The position numbers were made by a program, and so were the translations under genes. The notes under the pieces were generated by a model, which was not told the DNA's origin, did no database searches, and saw only the letters and a list, made by a program, of their open reading frames with translations. Of a stretch of 64,000 bases of DNA, positions 50,061-59,593 are shown in pieces. This DNA comes from Ignavibacterium sp. (GTDB lineage: Bacteria > Bacteroidota > Ignavibacteria > Ignavibacteriales > Ignavibacteriaceae). The stretch lies in NCBI GenBank assembly GCA_018335755.1, contig JAGXRK010000053.1, positions 62,001 through 126,000 on the forward strand, in the 5' to 3' direction. The stretch's first letter is position 1; each line of letters starts with the position of its first letter.

Positions 50061-50486
50061 CTAAACTTGATGAGCTTCAGTTTGAGGAGCCAAAGATTTT
50101 TTTTCTAAAACAGGTGGTTTCACAACTGGTCTTTCCCATTCCAAATCGCCCTTTCCCCATTCATAAGCCATTCCGAGACCTAACAGAATAAGAAAAATTG
50201 CTCCAACAGCAAAACCGATTAATCCATAATCCTGATAAACTAAAGCCCAGGGTATAAGGAGAACGACTTCTACGTCAAAAATCAAAAAAATCAATGCAAC
50301 TACATAAAATCTGATGTTAAATTTGATCCATGGAGATCCCTCCGGATTTTCACCGCATTCATAAGTAAGCAATTTTTCGTGAGTGGGTCGGTGAGGTCTA
50401 AGCAGCCTGGCAAAATATATTACGGCAACCACAAAGACGATGGCGACAAGTATAAAAATAAAAACTTTGCCGAATTCTGTTAACAT
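50061..50486 (-). CDS. nuoA: NADH-quinone oxidoreductase subunit A
   Basis: NuoA is a three-helix membrane subunit. The 141-residue protein has the conserved KLLTYECGENPEGSPWIKFNIRFY loop and an acidic second helix (IFDVEVVLLIPWAL). It is the first gene of the 11-gene minus-strand operon and has a strong Bacteroidota-type promoter close upstream. Confidence 0.96.
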   Translation of the reverse strand: MLTEFGKVFIFILVAIVFVVAVIYFARLLRPHRPTHEKLLTYECGENPEGSPWIKFNIRFYVVALIFLIFDVEVVLLIPWALVYQDYGLIGFAVGAIFLILLGLGMAYEWGKGDLEWERPVVKPPVLEKKSLAPQTEAHQV

Positions 50487-50506
50487 TTATTATTAAAATT
50501 TTGAGC

Positions 50507-50538
50507 CAAAATTAACACTATGGTTTAGTAATGTCAAG
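50507..50538 (-). promoter_or_regulatory. Bacteroidota-type promoter for the nuo operon
   Basis: On the minus strand CTTG (50538-50535) is followed after 20 bases by TAATTTTG (50514-50507), a close match to TTTG-N20-TAnnTTTG. It lies about 20 bases before the nuoA ATG, implying a very short leader. Confidence 0.6.
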
Positions 50539-50607
50539 AAATGATTAGTATGAACATTGTATGATATCAATCATCTGATTTTGATTAGATTTAATATAAA
50601 ATATGCA

Positions 50608-50615
50608 TACTTTTG
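50608..50615 (+). promoter_or_regulatory. Possible -7 promoter element for alr
   Basis: TACTTTTG fits TAnnTTTG and lies about 50 bases before the alr ATG. The nearest TTTG (50580-50583) is 24 bases away rather than 20, so the match is only partial. Confidence 0.35.
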
Positions 50616-50664
50616 CAATAACAAATCTTTTATACTTTTAATTTGATAATTAACTTTTAGAAAA

Positions 50665-51810
50665 ATGGTTAACTCCAAGCAACGCTCATCAAAAGCTGTT
50701 ATAAATATTTCTAATCTTAAAAAAAATTATCTGAATCTTCGTGAAAAAGCTAATGGTTCCAAGGTAATGGCTGTGGTCAAAGCCGATGCTTATGGTCATG
50801 GTCTCAAAATAGTAGTGGATGCTTTAAATGAGCTTGGAAAACTGAAACCGGAGTATTTTGCAGTCGCTTTGGCTGATGAGGGTGAAGATTTGCGAAAACT
50901 AAAAGTTTCACAACCTATTCTTGTATTTGATACAGTAACTACTGATACTATTCATAAATATTTTAATTACAGACTGATACCCAATGTTTTTACTTATGAG
51001 CATTTAAATATACTTGAGGATTATGTTAAAAATTTTTCTTCTAAGTATTTAACAAGAAGATATCCTGTACATGTTGAAGTAGAAACAGGAATGAACAGAT
51101 TAGGAATAGATTATAAAGAAGCCTTTAGCTTTATAAGCTCATTGAGCAGTCATCCAAAGTTTTATGTTGATGGTATATATACTCATTTTGCAACTGCAGA
51201 TGAAAAAAATAACGCCTTCGCAAAACTTCAGCTAAAGCAATTTAATCAACTTATTGAAAAATTAAAACTCAGCAAAATAAATTATGGTCTTGCGCATGCT
51301 GCCAACAGCGGTGCAGTAATTAATTATGCAGATTCATACTTTGATATGATAAGACCCGGTGTTTCTTTATATGGATATTATCCATCAGAAAATACAACGG
51401 AGTCAGTAAAATTGTTTCCTGTTATGTCAATTGAAACAGAAGTAGGTACAGTTAAAACTATTTATCCGGGCGATACGGTTAGCTACGGAAGGCGCTTTAA
51501 AGCAAAACATAAAACAAAAATTGTCTCACTGCCGATTGGTTATGCAGATGGATTCAGTAGAAGTTTTACTAATAAGGCAAAAGCCATAATTAACGGAAAA
51601 ATTTACAGCCAGGTTGGCACCGTTACTATGGATAGAATTATGTTTGATGTTGGAAATGAAAAAATTAATATTGGTGATAAAGTTATTTTGCTGGGAAAAC
51701 AAAAGTCAAAAGAAATTACTATATGGGATTGGTCTAATACACTGAAAACAATTCCCTATGAAGTTACTTGTTTAATCAGTAAAAGAATGTCAAGAGTTGT
51801 AAAACAGTAG
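50665..51810 (+). CDS. alr: Alanine racemase
   Basis: Alr makes D-alanine for peptidoglycan using pyridoxal phosphate. The PLP lysine is K39 in VMAVVKADAYGHG, and the catalytic tyrosine is in DTVSYGRRF. The 381-residue length is standard. Its stop codon is directly followed by the start of an unknown gene, suggesting co-transcription. It is divergent from the nuo operon. Confidence 0.95.
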   Translation: MVNSKQRSSKAVINISNLKKNYLNLREKANGSKVMAVVKADAYGHGLKIVVDALNELGKLKPEYFAVALADEGEDLRKLKVSQPILVFDTVTTDTIHKYFNYRLIPNVFTYEHLNILEDYVKNFSSKYLTRRYPVHVEVETGMNRLGIDYKEAFSFISSLSSHPKFYVDGIYTHFATADEKNNAFAKLQLKQFNQLIEKLKLSKINYGLAHAANSGAVINYADSYFDMIRPGVSLYGYYPSENTTESVKLFPVMSIETEVGTVKTIYPGDTVSYGRRFKAKHKTKIVSLPIGYADGFSRSFTNKAKAIINGKIYSQVGTVTMDRIMFDVGNEKINIGDKVILLGKQKSKEITIWDWSNTLKTIPYEVTCLISKRMSRVVKQ

Positions 51811-52662
51811 ATGGATTTAATAAAACAATATTTAACTCAGAGTATAACAGCTGCATCTAACAACCTTCGTTTGAGTTCTCAGCAGATTGAAATAGTTGCT
51901 CTGTTAAAAAGCGTTATAAATAAATCTGAAGATCTTGGTAATGATCTTATAAATATGAAAAAGATCACTGAACTCTCAACACTTGCGATAAGATTGTATG
52001 ATATTTATAATTTCCTTACACAGAATCAACTTGACTTAATTAAACTATCCGATCAGTTCAAAGATCATAGCCGTTATCTTATAAAAGATCTTAGTCACAT
52101 GCTGGAGAATGTAACACCTTCGGCTTTTCAAAATTCTTTAGATAAACTTTATAAAAAGCCGGAGAGCTCTATTGAAATCAAGATTGACCTTTCAAAGCGA
52201 AAAAAGGAAAATGAACCCTTTATGAACCATGAACAGAATACTTTAAAGGAAAAACTCGTTTTGGATGAAGTTTCGGATGAAGATGATATTTTCTTTCAGA
52301 ATTATGAAGCAGCTATACTGAAACCAATAAAACCATTAGACTCTCTTCTTAAAGATATTTCTAAAAATGAACTCAATTTTGAGCAAATTCAATTATTTGC
52401 AAATATGATGAATGATAACGCAATATTAAGTTCAAAAATTGGTTTCGAAATTATTGCCAATATGCATTATGTTATTGCTAAAGCATTGACTCTTATAAAA
52501 ACAAGACATCTTATGCCCGGTAAAGAAGTGATTGAAAGTATCAGAGCCTGTCTAATAGTTATTGTTGCTGTAGTTAAGGGTAAAGAAGTGGACATTACAA
52601 ATTATCTAAATAAAGCCGAGGAATTCGGCAATCATCTCTCAACAATAAAAGTGAGGGAATAA
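51811..52662 (+). CDS. Unknown predominantly helical cytoplasmic protein
   Basis: The 283-residue protein starts right after the alr stop and ends 3 bases before the mannose-1-phosphate guanylyltransferase gene. It has no signal peptide or membrane helix. Two helix-rich parts (about 1-115 and 180-283) flank an acidic, lysine-rich linker (about 120-170). I recognise no family or catalytic motif. Position between a cell-wall gene and a sugar-nucleotide gene hints at an envelope link, but nothing in the sequence shows it. Confidence 0.65.
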   Translation: MDLIKQYLTQSITAASNNLRLSSQQIEIVALLKSVINKSEDLGNDLINMKKITELSTLAIRLYDIYNFLTQNQLDLIKLSDQFKDHSRYLIKDLSHMLENVTPSAFQNSLDKLYKKPESSIEIKIDLSKRKKENEPFMNHEQNTLKEKLVLDEVSDEDDIFFQNYEAAILKPIKPLDSLLKDISKNELNFEQIQLFANMMNDNAILSSKIGFEIIANMHYVIAKALTLIKTRHLMPGKEVIESIRACLIVIVAVVKGKEVDITNYLNKAEEFGNHLSTIKVRE

Positions 52663-52665
52663 AAT

Positions 52666-53733
52666 ATGAATTTATATGCAATTATTATGGCTGGTGGTGT
52701 TGGATCCCGCTTTTGGCCGCGTAGTACTAAGAAAACACCAAAGCAGTTTATCCAGATGATCGGTGATAGAACTCTGATTCAGGATACAGTTAAACGATTA
52801 GAAGGCCTGGTTAAAAATGAAAATATTTATATTGTTACGAACTCATTACAGTTAGATGAATTAAAAAAACAGCTTAATAATATTCCTTTCGAAAATCTTA
52901 TAGAAGAACCCTTCGGAAGAAATACGGCTGCTTGTATTGGTCTTGCTTCTGTAATCATAAGTAAAAAAGATAAAGATGCTGTTACAGTTGTTTTACCTTC
53001 TGATCATATTATACACGATATTACTGAATTTCATAAATCTATTTTATGCGCTGCAAATTATGCAAATTCGTCAAATGGTTTGGTTACAATTGGTATAAAT
53101 CCAACTAAACCGGAAACGGGCTTCGGCTATATTCAAATTGATGATAGAGCTGTGCAGGATAATATATTCAGAGTTTATACATTTGCTGAAAAACCAAATT
53201 ATGCTACTGCTATCCGTTTTATTGAAAGTGGAGACTTCTTATGGAATAGCGGAATATTTATCTGGCGCACAGATTCAGTAATTAACGAAATTAAAGGTTT
53301 AATGCCGGATTTGTATGAAGGATTGGAAAAAATTAAAAAAGGACTTGGTAAACCTGATTTTCCTGACTTAATTAAGAATGTTTATGGACAATTAAGAAAA
53401 GTATCAATTGACTATGGCATTATGGAGAAATCAAAAAGAGTTCATCTCACAAAAGGTAATTTCCGGTGGAGTGATGTCGGCAGTTGGGAGGAAGTTTACA
53501 ATCTCTCAGATAAAGATAACGATGGCAATATTATTCAAGGACTTGTTTACACCGATATGGTAATTGATTCGTTTATTCACTCTGAAGATAAATTTACTGC
53601 CGTTATAGGAGTTGATAATCTTGTTATCGTCAGTTCAAACGATGCTGTTCTGGTTTGTCGTAAAGATAAATCGCAGGAAGTGAAAAGGATTGTTGATTAT
53701 CTGAAAATAAACAAACTGGACCAGTTTCGTTAG
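52666..53733 (+). CDS. Mannose-1-phosphate guanylyltransferase
   Basis: This 355-residue nucleotidyltransferase makes GDP-mannose from mannose-1-phosphate and GTP. It starts with the family pyrophosphorylase motif IMAGGVGSRFWPRSTKKTPKQF and has VVLPSDHII and FAEKPN further in. Its size corresponds to the single-function type without the isomerase domain. GDP-mannose would feed glycan or O-antigen synthesis. The gene follows alr and an unknown gene closely. Confidence 0.9.
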   Translation: MNLYAIIMAGGVGSRFWPRSTKKTPKQFIQMIGDRTLIQDTVKRLEGLVKNENIYIVTNSLQLDELKKQLNNIPFENLIEEPFGRNTAACIGLASVIISKKDKDAVTVVLPSDHIIHDITEFHKSILCAANYANSSNGLVTIGINPTKPETGFGYIQIDDRAVQDNIFRVYTFAEKPNYATAIRFIESGDFLWNSGIFIWRTDSVINEIKGLMPDLYEGLEKIKKGLGKPDFPDLIKNVYGQLRKVSIDYGIMEKSKRVHLTKGNFRWSDVGSWEEVYNLSDKDNDGNIIQGLVYTDMVIDSFIHSEDKFTAVIGVDNLVIVSSNDAVLVCRKDKSQEVKRIVDYLKINKLDQFR

Positions 53734-53754
53734 GGTCTTTACATTAGTTGTTAA

Positions 53755-53786
53755 TTTGGTTGCTTTTTAACTAAATACTAAATTTG
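53755..53786 (+). promoter_or_regulatory. Bacteroidota-type promoter for pyrK-pyrD-folC
   Basis: TTTG (53755-53758), exactly 20 bases, then TAAATTTG (53779-53786): a full match to the consensus. It lies in the gap between the guanylyltransferase gene and pyrK and would give a leader of about 85 nt. Confidence 0.65.
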
Positions 53787-53880
53787 TATTAGTAATAATT
53801 AAAGAAAAGGTTAACAGATCGTTTTTGATACCTTCCCGTTTTTCATCAATTATCATCATTAATTTTATTTAGGTGCTTGT

Positions 53881-54642
53881 TTGCAGATTGTTAAATCACC
53901 ATTAATAGAAACTACAGAAGTACAGGAAAATATCTTTATTCAAAAAGTGCATTCACCCGAAATAGCCGCTGAAGCTAAACCGGGAAATTTTTTAAATATT
54001 AGAGTTTCTGAAACAATTTATCCACTTCTCAGAAGACCGTTCAGCATTTGCGATGTTGATGGTGAGTACATATTTCTTATGTACAACGTTACTGGTGAAG
54101 GAACCGGTTTATTAGCACATAAGAAACCGGGTTCTTTAATCGATATTCTTGGTCCTCTGGGAAATGGGTATAATTTTGAAAGTGATTATGACACAGCAGT
54201 TATTGTTGCCGGTGGACTAGGTGCTGCTCCGTTTCCGTTTCTTACGCGTAAGTTAGCAAATAATAAAAATATCTTGTCCTTAGTTGGAGGCAGAAATAAA
54301 CGAGATGTAATAACTTATAATCTTGAAAATGTTCTTACCGCTAGTGATGATGGCTCTGAAGGAATGAAAGGAAATGTAGTTGATTTATTCAAAGCAAACA
54401 TGAAAGAACTTAATAAAAAGAAAATTAAAGTATTTGCTTGCGGACCAACACCAATGCTAAGAGCATTAAAGAATGTTTGTATAGATAATAATATTAATTG
54501 CGAAGTATCTACAGAATGTGCAATGGCTTGCGGCTTCGGAATTTGCCAGGGTTGTCCTATTGAATCCAGTCATAATCAGGATACCTATCTTCTTGTCTGT
54601 AAAGATGGTCCGGTTTTTAATGTGAAAGATGTTCTGTTATGA
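53881..54642 (+). CDS. pyrK: Dihydroorotate dehydrogenase electron-transfer subunit PyrK
   Basis: PyrK passes electrons from class 1B PyrD to NAD+ through FAD and a [2Fe-2S] cluster. The FAD motif RRPFSIC (51-57) and a GGLGAAPFPF nucleotide motif are present. The cluster ligands are C217, C222, C225 and C240. The gene starts at a TTG with AGGTG upstream. It overlaps pyrD by 4 bases, matching the 1:1 complex. Confidence 0.92.
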   Translation: MQIVKSPLIETTEVQENIFIQKVHSPEIAAEAKPGNFLNIRVSETIYPLLRRPFSICDVDGEYIFLMYNVTGEGTGLLAHKKPGSLIDILGPLGNGYNFESDYDTAVIVAGGLGAAPFPFLTRKLANNKNILSLVGGRNKRDVITYNLENVLTASDDGSEGMKGNVVDLFKANMKELNKKKIKVFACGPTPMLRALKNVCIDNNINCEVSTECAMACGFGICQGCPIESSHNQDTYLLVCKDGPVFNVKDVLL

Positions 54643-55556
54643 CAAAAGTTGACCTTACAGTAAACATCGGTAAATTAAAACTTCGTAACCCGGTTATGCT
54701 TGCATCTGGAACTGTTGGTTATGGAAATGAAATTTCTGAATTTGCAGATTTAAGTAAACTTGGTGCAATTGTTACAAAATCTTTAAGTTTAAAACCAAGA
54801 AAAGGAAATCCGCCCCAAAGAATAGTTGAGACACCTTCGGGAATGCTTAATGCAATTGGTCTTGCCAATGTTGGTGTAGAGGAATTTATTAAAGATAAAA
54901 TTCCTTTCTTAAAACAACACGATGTGCCATTAATTTGCAATATAGCTGCATCAACTGTTGAAGAGTATGTGGAATGTACAAAGATTCTGGATAGCGAAGA
55001 AATAATTAAAGCATTTGAAATTAATGTTTCCTGTCCTAACGTTAAAGACGGCGGACTTCAATTTGGTAATGATTTAAAGGCAGTTGCAAAAGTTACTGAA
55101 GCGGTAAGGACTGTCACAAATAAAACAATAATCATAAAATTATCTCCAAATGTTTCTTATATATCTGAATTTGCTCATGTTGTTAAGGATTCTGGAGGGG
55201 ATGCTGTTTCTGCAATTAATACTCTGGTTGGTACTTCATTTAATATTTTTACCAGGCGTCCAAAAATTCACAATGTAAACGGTGGATTATCAGGACCAGC
55301 AATTAAACCTTTAGCTTTGGCAAAAGTTCTGGAAATCTCTCGTAAAGTTGAGATACCTATTATCGGCATCGGCGGTATAATGAACTGGAAAGATGTTATT
55401 GAATTTATGATTGTTGGAGCTTCTGCGGTACAGATAGGCACACTTAATTTTATTGATCCGACTTCTTCTGTTAAAATTGTAAATGAGCTGGAGGAGTATT
55501 GTGAGAAAAATAACTATAAAAATATTTCAGATTTGACTGCATCGTATATCATTTAG
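54639..55556 (+). CDS. pyrD: Dihydroorotate dehydrogenase, class 1B
   Basis: PyrD oxidises dihydroorotate to orotate with FMN in pyrimidine synthesis. The catalytic base C132 in NVSCPN identifies class 1, and the adjacent pyrK identifies class 1B, which uses NAD+. The 305-residue protein also has the IIGIGGIMNWKDV flavin-binding region. It overlaps pyrK and is followed 5 bases later by folC. Confidence 0.95.
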   Translation: MTKVDLTVNIGKLKLRNPVMLASGTVGYGNEISEFADLSKLGAIVTKSLSLKPRKGNPPQRIVETPSGMLNAIGLANVGVEEFIKDKIPFLKQHDVPLICNIAASTVEEYVECTKILDSEEIIKAFEINVSCPNVKDGGLQFGNDLKAVAKVTEAVRTVTNKTIIIKLSPNVSYISEFAHVVKDSGGDAVSAINTLVGTSFNIFTRRPKIHNVNGGLSGPAIKPLALAKVLEISRKVEIPIIGIGGIMNWKDVIEFMIVGASAVQIGTLNFIDPTSSVKIVNELEEYCEKNNYKNISDLTASYII

Positions 55557-55561
55557 TTAAT

Positions 55562-56827
55562 ATGACTGATTATCAAAAAGCATTGGATAAGCTATTTGCA
55601 CTCCATACATTTGGTGTAAAGTTAGGTCTTGATAACATAAAAAGCTTTATGAATTACCTGGGTAATCCCCAACTAAAATTAAAAACAATTCATATCGCTG
55701 GTTCAAATGGTAAAGGCAGCACTGCAGCTTTTATTGCAAGCATTCTACAGGAATGCAAATATAAAGTTGGATTGTATACCTCACCACATTTCGTAAAGTT
55801 CAATGAGCGAATTACGATTAACGGAATACAGATTTCGGATGAATATGTTGTTGACTTTATTGATAAACACAAGAAATTTATTGATGATTACCAATTAACA
55901 TTTTTTGAAGTAACTACTGCAATGGCTTTTCAGTACTTTTCAGACCTTAATGTGGATTATGCAGTTATTGAAACAGGACTTGGCGGAAGACTGGATGCAA
56001 CTAACGTGCTTAATCCGTTAGCTTGTGTAATAACTTCAATAAGTCTTGAGCACACAAATGTTCTGGGTGATAAGATTGAATTAATAGCCTTTGAAAAAGG
56101 GGAAATCATAAAGAAAGGTACAAATGTATTCATCGGGAAACTTCCTTCTGAGGCTGAATTAGTTATCGAGAAAAAAAGCAAGCTAACGAATTCACAGTTG
56201 TACAAAATTGAAGATTATACGCAGGAAAAAGGGGATCTGGTAGAATTATATACTGAAGAGGTTGAACTTATCGATTGGATAATTCCTCTTCATGGAAACT
56301 ATCAAAAATATAATGCTGCTTTAGCCGGCTTAACAGTAACAAAAACAATTCAGTTAGACGATCATGGTGTGATTGAAAGAGGAATTAAAAATGTCATAGT
56401 CAATACAGGTATACAGGGCAGGTATGAATATTTTCAAAGGGATCCCACTATTTTGTTAGATTCTGCTCACAATCCTGAAGGAATTCACGCTTTTGTAAAG
56501 GAATTTTCTAAAGAGGTAAATCAGTATAATAAAAAGGTATTATTATTCGGAGCAATGCGTGATAAAGCTATCTCCGATATGCTTTCTATGCTTATACCTG
56601 TTTTTGATGAAATTCTTATTACAAAAATGAATTATGAAAGAAGTGCAGATATTCAGGAGATTACAGTAATTGCTGAAAATTTAGGTGCAAAGGTTAATGT
56701 ATGCCATAATCCTGTTAAATGCGTAGGGGAATTTATGAATGGAGACAAGAAAAACTGCCTGGTAGTGCTTGGAAGTATGTATTTACTGGGCGAAATAAAA
56801 TTTGGTTTAACCAAAGGAAATACTTGA
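55562..56827 (+). CDS. folC: Folylpolyglutamate synthase / dihydrofolate synthase
   Basis: FolC adds glutamates to folates in an ATP-dependent reaction. The 421-residue Mur-ligase-like protein has the P-loop GSNGKGST (47-54), the ETGLGGRLDATNV motif and DSAHNPEG in the C-terminal domain. Its stop codon overlaps a promoter candidate for rho. It is the third gene of a pyrK-pyrD-folC unit. Confidence 0.93.
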   Translation: MTDYQKALDKLFALHTFGVKLGLDNIKSFMNYLGNPQLKLKTIHIAGSNGKGSTAAFIASILQECKYKVGLYTSPHFVKFNERITINGIQISDEYVVDFIDKHKKFIDDYQLTFFEVTTAMAFQYFSDLNVDYAVIETGLGGRLDATNVLNPLACVITSISLEHTNVLGDKIELIAFEKGEIIKKGTNVFIGKLPSEAELVIEKKSKLTNSQLYKIEDYTQEKGDLVELYTEEVELIDWIIPLHGNYQKYNAALAGLTVTKTIQLDDHGVIERGIKNVIVNTGIQGRYEYFQRDPTILLDSAHNPEGIHAFVKEFSKEVNQYNKKVLLFGAMRDKAISDMLSMLIPVFDEILITKMNYERSADIQEITVIAENLGAKVNVCHNPVKCVGEFMNGDKKNCLVVLGSMYLLGEIKFGLTKGNT

Positions 56828-56854
56828 CATTTTCAAACGCTTCATTTATGTTTG
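56824..56854 (+). promoter_or_regulatory. Bacteroidota-type promoter for rho
   Basis: TTGACA (56824-56829) and TATGTTTG (56847-56854) fit both a sigma-70-like site (17-base spacing from TTGACA to TATGTT) and the Bacteroidota TTG-N20-TAnnTTTG form. It overlaps the folC stop and would give a leader of about 120 nt before rho, leaving room for autoregulation. Confidence 0.6.
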
Positions 56855-56981
56855 GTTTAGCCTCTTGTTCCAATCAACAAATTAATGAATTTGAAAACCT
56901 CAAGAGCTTTTCATTATAAAAATCAAAGTAAATCAAATATTAGTTAATTAACATTATTAGTATCATTTTAGGGTTAAATTT

Positions 56982-58235
56982 ATGCCAATGGACATTTCGG
57001 AACTGAAGTCAAAAAAAATTGTTGAGCTTAATGCTTTAGCAAAAGATCTTAACATAGTTGGTTACAGCGATCTGAGAAAACAGGAACTTATATTCAAAAT
57101 TTTAGAAGCACAAACAGCCAAAGACGGTTTAACATTCTCCAAGGGTGTCCTGGAGGTACTACCGGACGGATATGGTTTCCTTCGTTCTTCTGATTACAAT
57201 TATTTGCCTTCACCCGATGATATATATGTTTCACCATCACAAATAAAGAAATTCAGTTTAAGAACAGGCGACTTTGTCAGCGGTCAGGTCAGACCGCCAA
57301 AAGAAGGAGAAAGATTTTTTGCTCTGCTTCGTGTTGAGGCTGTGAATGGACTTGCTCCTGATAATATTCGTGAAAGAACTTTATTTGATAATCTTACGCC
57401 TGTATATCCAACTAAGAAAGTATTACTTGAATCAGTTCCCGGCGAGTACTCGATGCGAATTATGGATATGTTAAGCCCAATTGGTAAAGGACAAAGAGGT
57501 CTTATAGTCTCACCTCCCAAAAGCGGTAAAACAATTCTTCTCCAAAAAATTGCAAACTCCATTACTAGAAACCATCCTGAAATAAAGCTGATTATTTTAT
57601 TGATTGATGAGCGTCCTGAAGAAGTTACAGATATGGAACGGATGGTTAAAGCTGAAGTTATAAGTTCAACCTTCGATGAACCCGCTGAAAGACATGTTCA
57701 GGTTGCAGATATGGTAATAGAAAAAGCTAAGCGTTTGGTTGAAGCTAAGGAAGATGTTGTTATTTTATTGGATAGCATTACAAGGCTTGCAAGGGCACAT
57801 AATATAGTTATTCCCCATTCAGGAAAAATACTTTCAGGTGGTGTTGATTCTAATGCACTTCATAAACCTAAAAGATTTTTTGGTGCTGCGCGAAGTACAG
57901 AGGATGGCGGAAGTTTAACAATCATTGCTACAGCACTTATTGATACCGGCAGCAGAATGGACGATGTAATATTTGAAGAATTTAAAGGTACCGGTAATAT
58001 GGAATTAGTGCTGAACAGAGATTTGAGTGATAGAAGAATTTTCCCTGCTATTGATGTTAACAGAACCGGAACCAGAAGGGAAGACCTGCTTCTCAAGGAA
58101 GACGATCTAGCAAAGATCTGGATATTAAGGAAGATACTAAGCGATTTTGATCCTGTTGAAGCTATGGAATTCTTATTGGATAAGCTCAGAGGAACTAAGA
58201 ATAATAAAGACTTCCTGAATAATATGAATAGCTAA
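56982..58235 (+). CDS. rho: Transcription termination factor Rho
   Basis: Rho is the hexameric RNA helicase that ends transcription. The 417-residue protein has the N-terminal Rho domain ([19 protein letters not shown]), the RNA-binding cold-shock-like part ([26 protein letters not shown]) and the P-loop PPKSGKT (178-184), then [14 protein letters not shown]. Length and motifs are standard, with no large insertion domain. A promoter and a leader of about 120 nt precede it. Confidence 0.97.
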   Translation: MPMDISELKSKKIVELNALAKDLNIVGYSDLRKQELIFKILEAQTAKDGLTFSKGVLEVLPDGYGFLRSSDYNYLPSPDDIYVSPSQIKKFSLRTGDFVSGQVRPPKEGERFFALLRVEAVNGLAPDNIRERTLFDNLTPVYPTKKVLLESVPGEYSMRIMDMLSPIGKGQRGLIVSPPKSGKTILLQKIANSITRNHPEIKLIILLIDERPEEVTDMERMVKAEVISSTFDEPAERHVQVADMVIEKAKRLVEAKEDVVILLDSITRLARAHNIVIPHSGKILSGGVDSNALHKPKRFFGAARSTEDGGSLTIIATALIDTGSRMDDVIFEEFKGTGNMELVLNRDLSDRRIFPAIDVNRTGTRREDLLLKEDDLAKIWILRKILSDFDPVEAMEFLLDKLRGTKNNKDFLNNMNS

Positions 58236-58336
58236 TAATTGTTCTAAGTTCTTTTAATAAAATAAGGCATTATTTAATACCTGCTTTATAGTGCTCTTGT
58301 ATCGTGTACAGTTTAAATGCATTTTTAGGTTAAAAA

Positions 58337-59593
58337 GTGAAAAAATATTTTCTACTGCTTATACTCTTTCAGTACACGGTTCTTTCTCAACCTCAGTCTG
58401 TGGGAGAGTTATTATTTACAGAGCTTCATAACTTTAAATCCGGGGAAGTTAATAGGAGTTATTTACTTTATAAAATACCTTTCAGCAATCTCGTATTTCA
58501 AAAAGAAGGAAATATATTTAAAGCTGGTGTAAAAGCTGGTGTTGAAATTTTTAACGACTCATCTCGTTCAGTTTACAGGGATTATACTGAAAAAATAATC
58601 TCGGTTGACGAATTTGAGTTAACCAATGATAAGAATTCTTATTTGCAGGGTATTATAGAATTTAGTCTACCTTCAGGAAAATATAAAATTTATTCTTCAT
58701 TCACCGACATTAATTCTATTCGTGAACTAAAAAGCAAACCTCATACTTTAAAGACAGATAGTACAAATATTATTACGAATCCAATTATTGTTCATAGTGA
58801 TAAGATACTTTGTGATACACTTCAATTATTTAACATAGCTAATTTTTCCGGCACAATTCCTTTCTCCTCTGAATTATTTTCAATATTGATTCCAGTAGCA
58901 GAGGAAAATTCAGATGGCCTTGAAATAAAAGCACATTATGAGGGAGAAGTAATTTTTAATGAGATAATTACAGAGTATTTTCATTCCCCTTTTGAGTTTA
59001 CTATTTGTAACAATAAAGTTGTACTAAATAATAGTGCAAATACTAAAAATCTCAAATATTTTATTGCTAAAGATATTTCTGCCAAATTAAAAGAAGGTAT
59101 TGTCTCAATTAAAATTTCTTATAAATCAGAACCAGAAAAGCAGGATTCATTTCAAATTCCTGTCATATGGATAAATAAACCACATGCGTTACTTGATCTG
59201 GAAAAAAGTATTCAACATTTAAAACTAATTGAGAGTTCTGAACTAATTGATAAGTTAGAGCGTTCTTCACGCGATAATTTAGAAAAAGATTTTTATTCAT
59301 TATGGAAAAAGTATGATCCGACTCCGGAAACTGAATTTAATGAATTGATGCACGAATTTTATAAACGTGTTGATTATGCAGAGTTAAATTTCAGACCATT
59401 AGCATCAAAAAATGGCGCTAAATCTGATAGAGGTAAAATATATATCCAGTTTGGCAACCCTGACTCTATGGTTAGATTTACCGATGAATATGGAAGAATG
59501 GTTGAAACCTGGATGTATTCAAATCCGCAAAGATCTCTTATGTTTGTTGATAAAAGAGGAAACGGAAATTTTACACTGGTTAATAGTCAATGA
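58337..59593 (+). CDS. Exported GWxTD-domain protein
   Basis: The 418-residue protein starts at a GTG and has a signal peptide (1-18, ending VLSQ). Beta-rich sections follow, and the C-terminal ~100 residues (KYDPTPETEFNELMHEFYKRV, then GKIYIQFGNPD and ETWMYSNP) resemble the GWxTD domain of Bacteroidota and Acidobacteria exported proteins, whose role is not established. Its stop codon overlaps the pdxA start by an ATGA. Confidence 0.65.
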   Translation: MKKYFLLLILFQYTVLSQPQSVGELLFTELHNFKSGEVNRSYLLYKIPFSNLVFQKEGNIFKAGVKAGVEIFNDSSRSVYRDYTEKIISVDEFELTNDKNSYLQGIIEFSLPSGKYKIYSSFTDINSIRELKSKPHTLKTDSTNIITNPIIVHSDKILCDTLQLFNIANFSGTIPFSSELFSILIPVAEENSDGLEIKAHYEGEVIFNEIITEYFHSPFEFTICNNKVVLNNSANTKNLKYFIAKDISAKLKEGIVSIKISYKSEPEKQDSFQIPVIWINKPHALLDLEKSIQHLKLIESSELIDKLERSSRDNLEKDFYSLWKKYDPTPETEFNELMHEFYKRVDYAELNFRPLASKNGAKSDRGKIYIQFGNPDSMVRFTDEYGRMVETWMYSNPQRSLMFVDKRGNGNFTLVNSQ

